A program made the translations under genes and the position numbers. From Moraxellaceae bacterium AER2_44_116 (GTDB taxonomy: Bacteria; Pseudomonadota; Gammaproteobacteria; Pseudomonadales; Moraxellaceae): 64,000 bases of DNA. The notes beneath the pieces were generated by a model, which was not told the DNA's origin, did not search any database, and saw nothing but the letters and a program-made list of their open reading frames with translations. Positions 46,301 to 54,109 of the stretch are shown here, piece after piece. The stretch's first letter is position 1. Every line of letters starts with the position of its first letter. The stretch covers positions 62,001 through 126,000 of the forward strand of contig VIAD01000007.1 of the NCBI GenBank assembly GCA_006546595.1, written 5' to 3'.

Positions 46301-49101
46301 TGCTGATTGACGGTAATAAATTCTACTTTCACAGGTTCGCCTGCCCCCAACCAAGACGATTCAACACGCGAACCGACCAATACTGACGCAGGCCAAATGG
46401 TACTTGTTGCCCCCACGGTTTGCGTTTCGCCACTCGGATCACGAAACTCCATTTCCATATTCACGGTGCTGACTTGTTGAATTTTTGGCAATTTAGGGCT
46501 GGCAATGTTTAATGCGCCACTGCCATCTAAGGTCAAGGCTTGTTCCTCTAAATCGACCTCTGACGGTTGATTTTCTTCTGTTTTATTTAAGGCATTTAAC
46601 GGTACAGAGTTAAAATAAAACTCTTCAAAACCTTTAATACGTGGCCACGTCGAACTGACACGCCCACGCACTTTCACAGGGGCATTGCTATAACCGCCAC
46701 CACTTAAATACCGTAACTGGAGTTGCATTGGCAAGGTATTCGCAGCGCTTGCCGTCGCTATTGATGGCAAACCTAAATCGGCTTTTAACACGGGCAATCT
46801 AAACGCCGCGACTTTAAAGCAACCTGTATATAAAGTGTGGTCATTGTCTATTTCTAAACGCGCACAATAATCGCCCAATTTGGCATTTTTAGGGATTTTC
46901 CATTCACTATCACCATTACCAATAGCATTAAAACTTGCCGCCACTTCAAATTGTTCACCACTGCCTGAGTGTTCTAAAATGATTTTGTTAACCGAAAAGT
47001 CTTTATTCGGCGCACTTAAACCCGATAATTTGGCATAACGAACGAGATGCTGCATATGAACGGTTTCACCGACACGCAACAAACTCCGATCAAAGACAGT
47101 ATGGCCAATGTAATCACCTGTGGACTTCATATCGCCGTAATATTGGCCTTCATCCCACTCATAATAAGAGCCTGAGCTAAAATTATAACGCCATGTTTCA
47201 ATGCCGTTATTCCACTCAGATAAGGCAAAACTACGGTCATTACCACTTTTCGCAAAAATCACCCAAGATGAATTTTGGCAACTAGTGACATTGGGCATGT
47301 TTTCTGGAAAATCAGGCTCTTTAAATACATCTTTGCTGACTTTTACTGTACCTTGAGCATTAGTTTGACCTGTCCACAACTGTTTGCTGTTGACACAATC
47401 CCACACGCTCACGGACGCATTCGCAACAGGCTGACCTTTGGCTAAATCCGTTACCCATATCAAACCACTAGCCTTGCCCATTTGCACATGCACGCCTAAA
47501 TTGGTCACTAAACTCATGCTATGCACAAAGGCCGACTGCGGCTTTTGGCTAATCCATTCGCCTAAATAACGACTCTCAATTTCGTGGATGTATAAGCCAT
47601 TGCTCACAGGAATACCAATGACTTCAAATTCTTTGGCGGTCAATTGTTTTGGCAAAGGCTGAACGGTAACACCGACTTCTTTGGTGATTAACGCTTTGTC
47701 TAAACTGCCGTAGTTACCATCACTGGCATAATTTTTTAAGGCTTTGACGATGCTTAACTCATCATCAGCGATTTTTAAACTGTATAACTTGGCTTCGGTT
47801 TTAGCCGACAAACTGGGTTCTAAATTACGAACCGTGACGGGAACAGCACCCACAGCCGTTTCCACAACACCAAAATCAGCCGCAAATTTGGCTAATGGCG
47901 GATAATCACCCGTTTTCACCTGTAAAGGAAAACTTTTAGCATTACTCAGTGGTCGAGCAAAAACATCATTAATGCCACTTGGCAAGCTTAAAATAAACGC
48001 TGAGTTCGCAGGAAATGGTGCTGTAAAACGCACAACATAACCATCCTCAAAGGCATCACCATTATTGGGCACAGGAGTCCAAACCTTAGTCGCGCCTTGC
48101 AGACGTATGGCTTTGAGTTTATCGGCAGTCACCATTTCCGAAAAACGGACTTCCATATCGGTTAACGGCACACACGGGGCTTTAGCATTTTGGCGCGGAC
48201 AGCTAAAACTGACGGTAAACGGTTGGCGTACTTTGTAGGCTAAAACTTGATCGCTACTGCGTTTAACATTGGTCGAAGATGCAACATTTTTGCCAAAAAT
48301 CAAGCGCACATCATGTCCTGCTGTCAAACGACGACCACAACTTAACGCGCGCCATTCCACGACAGTATCTTGGACGCTACGGTCATTGATGTAATATTCA
48401 TCGGACTTTTGGCCACGCCACCAATCAACAATGACTTGATCTTGCTTAGCAATCCATGCCGTTGTTTCTGCGGGAGTAAAAAACTTCACAAATAACTTTT
48501 CGGGCGAATCACTGGTTAAACAATAGACATTATTGGGTAATGAACGGGCATCCGTTGACTTATCTAATTTAATTAAAAAAACTTGGTCATCTAAAATATC
48601 ATTTTGATGACGCGGCCATGCGTCAATCACCCGTACCGATTGAGTAACACTGCGGTCATAACCAAAAGTTACATCACCCACTTTGAAACGATAATTTGGA
48701 AAAGCATTGACGGGTTTACCTTGCACATTTTTCAAACCTGAAACCAACTTAAACTCACAGGTCACACCGACGGGAAGCTGAGAGCGAAAATGATAAACCC
48801 ATGTTTTAGTATCTAACCAACGACCACTACCATAATTTTTACAGCTCTCACTGACAAAAAAAGGATTACGGACATTTTTATCGCCCACGCGCACCATATC
48901 CTCCGAAAAGCGGGCGCGCGCTTGACTCACCGAACCAACATCCCCTTGCGGGCTAAAACTTTTTAAGCTGACCGTTTTGCCCATTGCTTGATACGCCGCA
49001 CTTTTGGCTTGCCCCATCAAATCATTGACGCTCAGGGCATAAGCATGAGAAAAAGACACACTTAGCCAACAGATAAAGAATGGCCACAATAAACGGGACA
49101 T
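43306..49101 (-). CDS. Alpha-2-macroglobulin family protein with CLEQ thioester
   Basis: A 1931-residue secreted protein. The signal peptide covers about residues 1-22 and has no lipobox, unlike E. coli YfhM. MG-type beta domains fill most of the length (MG2 near residue 530, bait region and MG7-like domains in the middle). The thioester motif PYACLEQKT has Cys1465 and Gln1468, and a helical TED domain follows. Such proteins trap attacking proteases by covalent linkage in the periplasm, in partnership with PBP1C in some species. AGGAGG lies just before the start. It is a few hundred residues longer than YfhM. Confidence 0.92.
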   Translation of the reverse strand: MSRLLWPFFICWLSVSFSHAYALSVNDLMGQAKSAAYQAMGKTVSLKSFSPQGDVGSVSQARARFSEDMVRVGDKNVRNPFFVSESCKNYGSGRWLDTKTWVYHFRSQLPVGVTCEFKLVSGLKNVQGKPVNAFPNYRFKVGDVTFGYDRSVTQSVRVIDAWPRHQNDILDDQVFLIKLDKSTDARSLPNNVYCLTSDSPEKLFVKFFTPAETTAWIAKQDQVIVDWWRGQKSDEYYINDRSVQDTVVEWRALSCGRRLTAGHDVRLIFGKNVASSTNVKRSSDQVLAYKVRQPFTVSFSCPRQNAKAPCVPLTDMEVRFSEMVTADKLKAIRLQGATKVWTPVPNNGDAFEDGYVVRFTAPFPANSAFILSLPSGINDVFARPLSNAKSFPLQVKTGDYPPLAKFAADFGVVETAVGAVPVTVRNLEPSLSAKTEAKLYSLKIADDELSIVKALKNYASDGNYGSLDKALITKEVGVTVQPLPKQLTAKEFEVIGIPVSNGLYIHEIESRYLGEWISQKPQSAFVHSMSLVTNLGVHVQMGKASGLIWVTDLAKGQPVANASVSVWDCVNSKQLWTGQTNAQGTVKVSKDVFKEPDFPENMPNVTSCQNSSWVIFAKSGNDRSFALSEWNNGIETWRYNFSSGSYYEWDEGQYYGDMKSTGDYIGHTVFDRSLLRVGETVHMQHLVRYAKLSGLSAPNKDFSVNKIILEHSGSGEQFEVAASFNAIGNGDSEWKIPKNAKLGDYCARLEIDNDHTLYTGCFKVAAFRLPVLKADLGLPSIATASAANTLPMQLQLRYLSGGGYSNAPVKVRGRVSSTWPRIKGFEEFYFNSVPLNALNKTEENQPSEVDLEEQALTLDGSGALNIASPKLPKIQQVSTVNMEMEFRDPSGETQTVGATSTIWPASVLVGSRVESSWLGAGEPVKVEFITVNQQQQLAPNTPITIKGEMIRYDTHRKRTLGGYYSYDTTPVKTPITVNCGTQTNAQGRLLCVLPLKTSGELQLTAISTDAQGHQAATQTSVWVGGGDDWWFDQGNDDRIDVIADKKNYQTGDVAHLQVRMPFREATALVAVERDGIMESFVVPLSGKEPVVDVPIKGEYSPNVYVSVFVVRGRSNDIQATALVDLGKPAFKMGIAELKVGWEGFKLGVDVSTDKAVYHPKEQAQVTVKVSPAKGRSELPANTEITLAVVDEALLELADNKSWDVLPSMMLERAYGINTATNQLQVVGKRHFGKKALPSGGGGGRGGSTRELFDTLLLWQASAPVDAQGFAHFTVPINDSLTSFKVVAIASSREQFGTGSQSFRSSQEVQVLSGLPLTVRDGDNYQAEFTVRNSSEQADTIDVNVESPALKAPFKTRLTLAANSSQLVTIPVIVPRDMGVLTWQISAQGQQYSDKLKVSQKVLPSVPLQLLQTTLTQLQDQPFSEPIASLPANALEGSQLQIDVQPNLGGTLGPVKKWFSYYPYACLEQKTTAAAGLQDKSVWSTIMGDLPTYLDKDGLAKFYPSNGESAGSSFLTAHVLRLAKALQWPIPEDSRNKMLDALQAYAEHRLDAQIYRYWIYEENFDAVQRQLEVASILAQYGRFKPTLLDNLRLEPAKWPNHILIDWLELLQAAPNVPKRAERLAQVHQLLKAQLVQSGGTIMRLKSSKERWWWYDSNELLQARLILAVLNDKAWQDDLPLMVRGLLGYQQHGHWQGTQSNLWGGIVFTRFNNNSSVVSGVTTAQVGAIKAPFTWPSSQAASAGQQSENNPNEPDLMLAWPKQASTLTVDHQGMGKPWVRISAAARVPITKTINKGFSITKTIVPVTQKVKGEWHIGDVMRIELNAYSQQDMGWVVVNDPIPSGAVLLGRGLKRDSQLLDTGTNKWWPVYVEYAADAYRAYYEYLPYKASWQNSYTLRLNQAGEFQLPATRVEAMYAPDVYGLKPNDVMVVKP

Positions 49102-49137
49102 ATCGCCTCCTATGCGATGGTTGAATCTCCCCTAACC

Positions 49138-49154
49138 CCTCTTTAATAAAGAGG
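49138..49154. repeat. 17-base palindrome upstream of the alpha-2-macroglobulin gene
   Basis: CCTCTTTAATAAAGAGG is a perfect palindrome around one central base, 37 bases upstream of the macroglobulin start and in the gap shared with the divergent HD gene. The flanking CCCCTAACC suggests it is a fragment of the CCCTCTCCC-type repeat family, but it could also be an operator. Confidence 0.45.
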
Positions 49155-49248
49155 AGGAAAACACCCTTATATCAAATGGGCTGTGTGAGGGATTGTAAGT
49201 CAAAGATAGCTAATCATAGCGTTTTATGCTTTCTTTGAGAGCACAAAA

Positions 49249-49815
49249 ATGAATAACTTCACGATAAACCGAGAAATAAAGATGAGTATTATTAAAACAA
49301 ATATGATTTTGGATGAGATCTTAGAAACATGGCAAAGTGCACTTGGCCGTGACTTTATCGCCTACAAAAATCACTGTTATCGGGTATTTAATTTTTATGC
49401 CGCGTTAGTCGCTAAAACACCGATGAATATGGATAAAGGCGCAATTGCTATTGCCTTCCATGATTTAGGGATATGGAGTCATCAGACCTTTGATTATTTA
49501 GCCCCTTCAGAGCAATTGGCGCGGGAATATTTACAGCATCATGCTCACGCTGCTTGGAGCAATGACGTGATCGCCATGATTACCTACCATCACAAAGTGA
49601 GAGCGTATCCAAATAATCCATTAGTTGAAGCGATGCGTAAAGCGGACTGGATTGATGTCAGTTTAGGAAATCTGCGTTTTGGTTTAGATAAGTCGTTTAT
49701 TCAATCAGTGAAAGAATCATTCCCGAATAGGGGTTTTCATCAACGGTTGGTCGCATTATCGGCCAAACACGTCAGCAAAAACCCCTTAAAACCATTACCT
49801 ATGTTTAAGTGGTAA
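49249..49815 (+). CDS. HD domain phosphohydrolase-like protein
   Basis: A 188-residue cytosolic protein. The HD superfamily metal ligands are visible: His in YKNHCYRVFNFY, HDLG near residue 74, HHAHAAW near 101 and a final Asp in KADWIDV. These domains hydrolyse phosphoester bonds in nucleotides or related metabolites. The start may be 49249 or an internal ATG at 49282; both have GAGA-type sites upstream. It is divergent from the macroglobulin gene. The substrate is unknown. Confidence 0.8.
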   Translation: MNNFTINREIKMSIIKTNMILDEILETWQSALGRDFIAYKNHCYRVFNFYAALVAKTPMNMDKGAIAIAFHDLGIWSHQTFDYLAPSEQLAREYLQHHAHAAWSNDVIAMITYHHKVRAYPNNPLVEAMRKADWIDVSLGNLRFGLDKSFIQSVKESFPNRGFHQRLVALSAKHVSKNPLKPLPMFKW

Positions 49816-49824
49816 TGACAAACA

Positions 49825-50031
49825 CTAAGACGACGGTTTTATATGCTCGGAGGATGACTGGCTCTCAATAGTCTCTTCCAAGACATCATAGAAACCACAT
49901 CGTTGACACACTTTTGAGCAACCACGCCTTGTTGCGGTGTGATATTTCAAACCGTCAGTCATTTGATGACCAAACCACCGACACATCAGCTTTTCCCAGC
50001 TTGAACTGCGGCGAGTACGTGTTTTATACAT
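49825..50031 (-). CDS. Small CxxC zinc-ribbon-like protein
   Basis: A 68-residue basic protein with two clusters: CRWFGH at residues 17-22 and CSKVCQRCG at 38-46. One Cys-x4-His pair plus CxxC would make a zinc site similar to short DUF1660-type phage and bacterial proteins. AGGAG 8 bases before the ATG makes it a convincing gene. It is convergent with the HD gene (9-base gap) and lies downstream of a perfect CRP/Vfr-type palindrome. The function is unknown. Confidence 0.65.
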   Translation of the reverse strand: MYKTRTRRSSSWEKLMCRWFGHQMTDGLKYHTATRRGCSKVCQRCGFYDVLEETIESQSSSEHIKPSS

Positions 50032-50125
50032 TTAGAAACTCCTGTAACGTCAGAGACCGTTTATATACGCCGATTCTAAAAAATCTCAATGACAATCTCA
50101 TGACCCGCCGTCAGTACGCTATATT

Positions 50126-50145
50126 AATGTGATTTTCGTCACATT
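50126..50145. promoter_or_regulatory. Perfect CRP/Vfr-type binding palindrome
   Basis: AATGTGATTTTCGTCACATT matches the TGTGA-N6-TCACA consensus of cAMP receptor proteins in full. It starts 95 bases upstream of the small CxxC gene, which is the only gene placed to be controlled by it; rluD ends on its other side. The palindrome could also act as a weak terminator hairpin of rluD, although no T-run follows. A class III adenylate cyclase is encoded at 58-59.3 kb. Confidence 0.65.
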
Positions 50146-50157
50146 ACGCATCAGGCA

Positions 50158-51141
50158 TTAGCCTTCTTTCAAATCCGTATCTAATGCTGCTAACAATTGC
50201 ACAAAATCTTCAGGCAATGGCGACTCAAATGCCAATTGATCAAACGTGACAGGATGCACCAAACTTAAACGACGCGCATGTAAGGCTTGACGCGGGAATG
50301 TTTGCAAGGCGTGAATGAGTTCTGGCGATGCTCCTTTGGGCAAACGTGGACGACCCGCATAAACAGGATCACCTAACAATGGATGACCTTTATGAGCAAA
50401 ATGCACCCTAATTTGATGAGTCCTTCCTGTTTCTAACTCGACACGGACATGCGTTAAGCCCCGATACCGCTTAATGACACGGAAATGCGTCACCGCATGT
50501 TTACCGCCCGTCACCACCGCCATTTTAATCCGCTCACTGGGATGACGCGCAATCGGCGCATCTATCGTGCCGCCACTGACTAACAAGCCCTGCACTACCG
50601 CTTCGTATTCACGATAGACATTTTTTTCGCTTAATTGGGCAACAAGATACGCATGAGCAGGCAAAGTCTTAGCCACGACCAATAAACCACTGGTATCTTT
50701 ATCAATCCGATGTACTAAACCCGCACGCGGAATATTTTGTAACTCTGGACAATGAAATAACAAGGCATTCAGCAACGTGCCATCGGGATTACCTGCACCA
50801 GGGTGAACGACTAAACCCGCAGGTTTGTTTAATACCAACAAATGTTCGTCTTCATAAACAATATTCAGAGGGATATCTTGTGGCTGCGCTTCAGTTTCGG
50901 AAACTAAAACAACACTTAATGTTAAGATTTCCCCCCCGATAACACGGTCTTTGGGGCGTAGGGTTTTACCATTAGCCAATAAATGGCCTTCGTGAATCCA
51001 TTCTTTTAAGCGTTCGCGTGAATAATCACTGAACAAACGCGCGGCTGTTTGGTCTAAACGCGCACCACCCCAGTCGTCGGGAACAGTTGCGGTAAAAATT
51101 TCAGGAATTGGATCGTTGCTATGTTGTATTTGCGTAGTCAT
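50158..51141 (-). CDS. rluD: 23S rRNA pseudouridine synthase RluD
   Basis: A 327-residue enzyme that makes pseudouridines 1911, 1915 and 1917 in helix 69 of 23S rRNA. An N-terminal S4 RNA-binding domain (GGARLDQTAARLFSDYSRERLKEWI) precedes the catalytic domain with VHRIDKDTSGLLVVAKT (catalytic Asp) and LETGRTHQIRVHFAHKGHPLLGDPVY. It is divergent from bamD, as in E. coli. The MITE-like element M2 lies in the shared upstream region. Confidence 0.96.
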   Translation of the reverse strand: MTTQIQHSNDPIPEIFTATVPDDWGGARLDQTAARLFSDYSRERLKEWIHEGHLLANGKTLRPKDRVIGGEILTLSVVLVSETEAQPQDIPLNIVYEDEHLLVLNKPAGLVVHPGAGNPDGTLLNALLFHCPELQNIPRAGLVHRIDKDTSGLLVVAKTLPAHAYLVAQLSEKNVYREYEAVVQGLLVSGGTIDAPIARHPSERIKMAVVTGGKHAVTHFRVIKRYRGLTHVRVELETGRTHQIRVHFAHKGHPLLGDPVYAGRPRLPKGASPELIHALQTFPRQALHARRLSLVHPVTFDQLAFESPLPEDFVQLLAALDTDLKEG

Positions 51142-51214
51142 GTTTGGCGAGCGTATGAGAAGAGATTAAGATAGTATGTCTGAGGCAACATCTGCATCAG
51201 ACTTATTACCACTT

Positions 51215-51313
51215 AGGACTGACGCGGTTACCGCTTATTTGCTCACATTTCAGCCGCTTTAAGCGGCTTTATGTTCACAAAACGCGCTAATCGCGGCGCG
51301 ATGCGTCAGTCCT
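51215..51313. mobile_element. 99-bp MITE-like element, copy 2
   Basis: Perfect 11-bp terminal inverted repeats AGGACTGACGC and GCGTCAGTCCT, exactly 99 bp as in copy 1. Inside there is a smaller palindrome (AGCCGCTTTAAGCGGCT). It lies between rluD and bamD, so it must sit within or next to the promoters of both. Confidence 0.65.
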
Positions 51314-51345
51314 GAACTACCAGTTTACACGGTTTGAGGATAAAT

Positions 51346-52209
51346 ATGCGTTTGCTTTCTCTGTTAGGAGTAGCTTTATTCGTAGCTGCTTGCAGTACCA
51401 CTCCCGATAGCAAGGGCATTTTGTCCGAAAAGGGTTATTATGATGCCGCACAAAAGTCGCTTAAATATGGTAATTTTGAAACAGCGACTAAGCATTTAGA
51501 AGCCTTAGAGTCGCATTATCCAGTCGGTGTTTATACCGAACAAGCCCAATTAGATGTCATTTATGCACATTACAAACATTTGGATTATGCAGGTGCAGTC
51601 GTTGCCGCCGAGCGTTTCATGCGCTTACACCCCTTAAATCCTCAAATTGACTACGCCTATTATTTACGCGCCCTCGCAAATTTCGAGGCCGACAAAGATG
51701 CTTTTTTACGTTTTATTCCTTTGAATACCGCCCATCGAGACTTAAATAGCTCGCGTGTAGCCTTTGAAAATTTTAAGGAATTAGTCACCCGCTTTCCTCA
51801 GAGTGGCTTTGCACCCGACGCTCGCCAACACATGATTTATATTCGTAATCAATTAGCCGAAAACGAAATGCACGCAGGGCGTTATTATTTGAATCGTGGC
51901 ACATATATTAGCGCATTGAATCGCGCACGTTGGGTCATTGAGAACTATCCTGAAACCCCACAAGCTCCTGAAGCCTTAGCGATTACCGTCTATTGCTATC
52001 AAAAATTAGGCATGAATGATTTAGCTGACACTAGCCTGACAACATTAAAAGCAAACTATCCTGACTTTATTGATGCGAAAGGCCGCGTCAAAGTGAATTT
52101 GGGCGCGCAAAATGAAAAACGCTCTTGGTTGAATATGGCGACATTTAATCTGATTGGTAACGCGAATCAAATTGATGCACCTGCTCCAACCCCAACAACG
52201 GCACATTAA
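51346..52209 (+). CDS. bamD: Outer-membrane assembly lipoprotein BamD
   Basis: A 287-residue essential lipoprotein of the BAM complex. The ATG at 51346 has GAGG 6 bases upstream. The signal ends in VAAC (Cys at residue 16). Five TPR-like repeats follow, with the family signatures GNFETATKHLEALESHYP, QAQLDVIYAHYK, RFMRLHPLNPQIDYAYYLRAL and RFPQSGFAPDARQHMIYIRNQLAENEM. It is divergent from rluD. Confidence 0.96.
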   Translation: MRLLSLLGVALFVAACSTTPDSKGILSEKGYYDAAQKSLKYGNFETATKHLEALESHYPVGVYTEQAQLDVIYAHYKHLDYAGAVVAAERFMRLHPLNPQIDYAYYLRALANFEADKDAFLRFIPLNTAHRDLNSSRVAFENFKELVTRFPQSGFAPDARQHMIYIRNQLAENEMHAGRYYLNRGTYISALNRARWVIENYPETPQAPEALAITVYCYQKLGMNDLADTSLTTLKANYPDFIDAKGRVKVNLGAQNEKRSWLNMATFNLIGNANQIDAPAPTPTTAH

Positions 52210-52211
52210 AT

Positions 52212-52284
52212 GGGCTTCGACTCCGCTCAGCCACCGCGACTCTGCTCAGCCACCAGAAAATGCTCCCTGAGCGGAGTCGAAGGG
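52212..52284 (+). repeat. Palindromic repeat E5 (CTTCGACTCCGCTCAG family)
   Basis: Forward orientation, starting 2 bases after the bamD stop. The left half is partly duplicated in tandem: CGACTCCGCTCAGCCACC is followed at once by CGACTCTGCTCAGCCACC. The right half CCCTGAGCGGAGTCGAAGGG ends at 52284. Confidence 0.9.
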
Positions 52285-52332
52285 CGATTAACTCCCACTT
52301 TTTTATCCTGAAATTAGAACAAGGAACATCTC

Positions 52333-52776
52333 ATGTCAGAACAACTATCCATCACCATTACCCAAACCACTGACTATAAATTTGAAGTGGATTTTGGTGG
52401 GCTATTTGCGCCAATAGTGGCTGACTTACCGCCACCGTTAGGCGAAAGTGCAGGTCCTTCACCCGAGCATTTATTACTCGCCGCCGTCGCTAATTGCTTA
52501 TCGGCTAGTTTGTTATTTGCCTTACGCAAATTCAAGCAAAATGCCGATGCCATTAAAACGACGATTAGTTGCACCGTTGGCCGTAACGAAGAAAAGCGTA
52601 TGCGTGTGACGCATATCAACGCCACACTGAACTTAGGCAAAGAAGCCAGTCAGTTTGAAAACCTAGAGCGCATTTTGGCGCAGTTTGAAGACTTTTGTAC
52701 CGTATCGCAAAGTGTACAAGCAGGCATTCCCATCACGATTCGTGTGGAAGATAGTACGGGTGCGGTGTTGAAGTAG
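52333..52776 (+). CDS. OsmC family protein
   Basis: A 147-residue protein of the OsmC/Ohr superfamily. The two redox cysteines lie in AAVANCLSASLLFALRK (near residue 56) and EDFCTVSQSVQAGIPI (near 122), as in thiol peroxidases of this family. The subgroup resembles YhfA-like OsmC proteins rather than Ohr. AAGGAA lies before the start. nhaA follows after 20 bases, so the two may be co-transcribed. Confidence 0.85.
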   Translation: MSEQLSITITQTTDYKFEVDFGGLFAPIVADLPPPLGESAGPSPEHLLLAAVANCLSASLLFALRKFKQNADAIKTTISCTVGRNEEKRMRVTHINATLNLGKEASQFENLERILAQFEDFCTVSQSVQAGIPITIRVEDSTGAVLK

Positions 52777-52796
52777 ACTGATGACAGAGGGAACAG

Positions 52797-53975
52797 ATGA
52801 CCAAACCTAATACGCCCATTGCAACTAAAGGATGGGTATTAACACATTTAATGCAGCGTTTTTTAGCCAGTGAAAGTAAGGCAGGGATTATTCTCATCGC
52901 CTGCACCTTACTGTCTTTACTACTTGCCAACTCGCCACTGAGTGATAACTATCAATCTATTTGGCACATACAAATTGCAGGTTTGAGTGTCGAGCATCTG
53001 ATTAATGATGGCTTGATGGCCATTTTTTTCTTGCTGGTGGGCTTAGAGATTGAACGAGAAATTTACATTGGTGAATTATCTAACCTAAAAGCTGCTTTAT
53101 TGCCGATATTTGCTGCACTCGGCGGAATGTTTTGCCCTGCTTTGATTCATTGGCTGTTTAATCAGGGAACGATTACCCAAGATGGCGCGGGTATTCCGAT
53201 GGCAACAGATATCGCGTTTGCGTTGGGTGTGTTGATGCTACTTGGCAAACGTGTACCCGTATCGCTAAAAATATTTTTGACTGCACTCGCTATTATTGAT
53301 GATTTAGGTGCAATTGTTGTCATCGCACTATTCTACAGTAAGGGTATTGCGTGGAGTTACTTAGGCGCAGCAATCGGCATTTTTGTCATACTGGGCATTT
53401 TTAATCGCTTAAAAATGTATCAGTTATGGCCATACTTATTATTAGGCGCGATTGCTTGGTACTGTATGTTGCACTCAGGTATTCATGCCACGATTACAGG
53501 CGTTGTACTCGCCTTCTTAATCCCGTTTGGCAATGGCGACGACCATTCACCATCCTACCGTTTAGAACATAAACTCACAGGCATCATTGCCTATGGTATT
53601 TTGCCGTTATTCGCGTTAGCCAATACCGCATTACTGATACCTGCGGATTGGACACAGGCTTTAATGACATCCAACAGCGTCGGCATTATGCTAGGGTTGT
53701 TGATTGGCAAACCTGTTGGCATTGTCTTGTTTAGTTTATTGGCAGTGTCTTTAGGCTGGTCGCAGTTACCAAACGATTTACGTTGGTCTCATATCGTTGG
53801 CGCGGGAATGCTCGGCGGTATTGGCTTTACCATGTCGATGTTTATTACGCTACTGGCATTTGAAAGCTCTGACATTATCGTCGCCTCGAAAATTGCTGTT
53901 ATGGTAGCTTCTGTTGCTGCCGCGATTTTGGGTATTATTTGGTTGAAAATGGTGACGAAAGAAGCGGCTAGTTGA
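52797..53975 (+). CDS. nhaA: Na+/H+ antiporter NhaA
   Basis: A 392-residue inner-membrane antiporter with about twelve helices. The ion-binding aspartates are in LAIIDDLGAIVVIALFY (Asp168 and Asp169, matching E. coli 163 and 164) and GIPMATDIAFALGVL. LANSPLSDNY and LVGLEIERE near the N-terminus are family signatures, and the C-terminal half has GILPLFALANTA and GKPVGIVLFSLLA. GAGGGA precedes the start. A long hairpin with a T-run follows the stop. Confidence 0.95.
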   Translation: MTKPNTPIATKGWVLTHLMQRFLASESKAGIILIACTLLSLLLANSPLSDNYQSIWHIQIAGLSVEHLINDGLMAIFFLLVGLEIEREIYIGELSNLKAALLPIFAALGGMFCPALIHWLFNQGTITQDGAGIPMATDIAFALGVLMLLGKRVPVSLKIFLTALAIIDDLGAIVVIALFYSKGIAWSYLGAAIGIFVILGIFNRLKMYQLWPYLLLGAIAWYCMLHSGIHATITGVVLAFLIPFGNGDDHSPSYRLEHKLTGIIAYGILPLFALANTALLIPADWTQALMTSNSVGIMLGLLIGKPVGIVLFSLLAVSLGWSQLPNDLRWSHIVGAGMLGGIGFTMSMFITLLAFESSDIIVASKIAVMVASVAAAILGIIWLKMVTKEAAS

Positions 53976-54038
53976 AATATACGCTTACTATGAACTCATC
54001 AAAGGGTGCTTCGAGCCCCGCAGGAAATCCCCTTGGGG

Positions 54039-54099
54039 GACAGGCTCAGCATGAACGGTTAAGGTAAACCGTTCACCCTGAGCTTGTCGAAGGTTTTTT
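54039..54099 (+). terminator. Inverted repeat with T-run after nhaA (GACAAGCTCAGGGTGAACGG family)
   Basis: Two 22-base arms (54039-54060 and 54067-54088), with a few mismatches, form a long stem ending in GAACGGTT/AACCGTTC, and TTTTTT follows at 54094-54099. The right arm contains TTCACCCTGAGCTTGTCGAA, a sequence widely found as an intergenic repeat in bacteria. It probably also ends the nhaA transcript. Confidence 0.7.
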
Positions 54100-54109
54100 A
54101 TGGTCTAAC

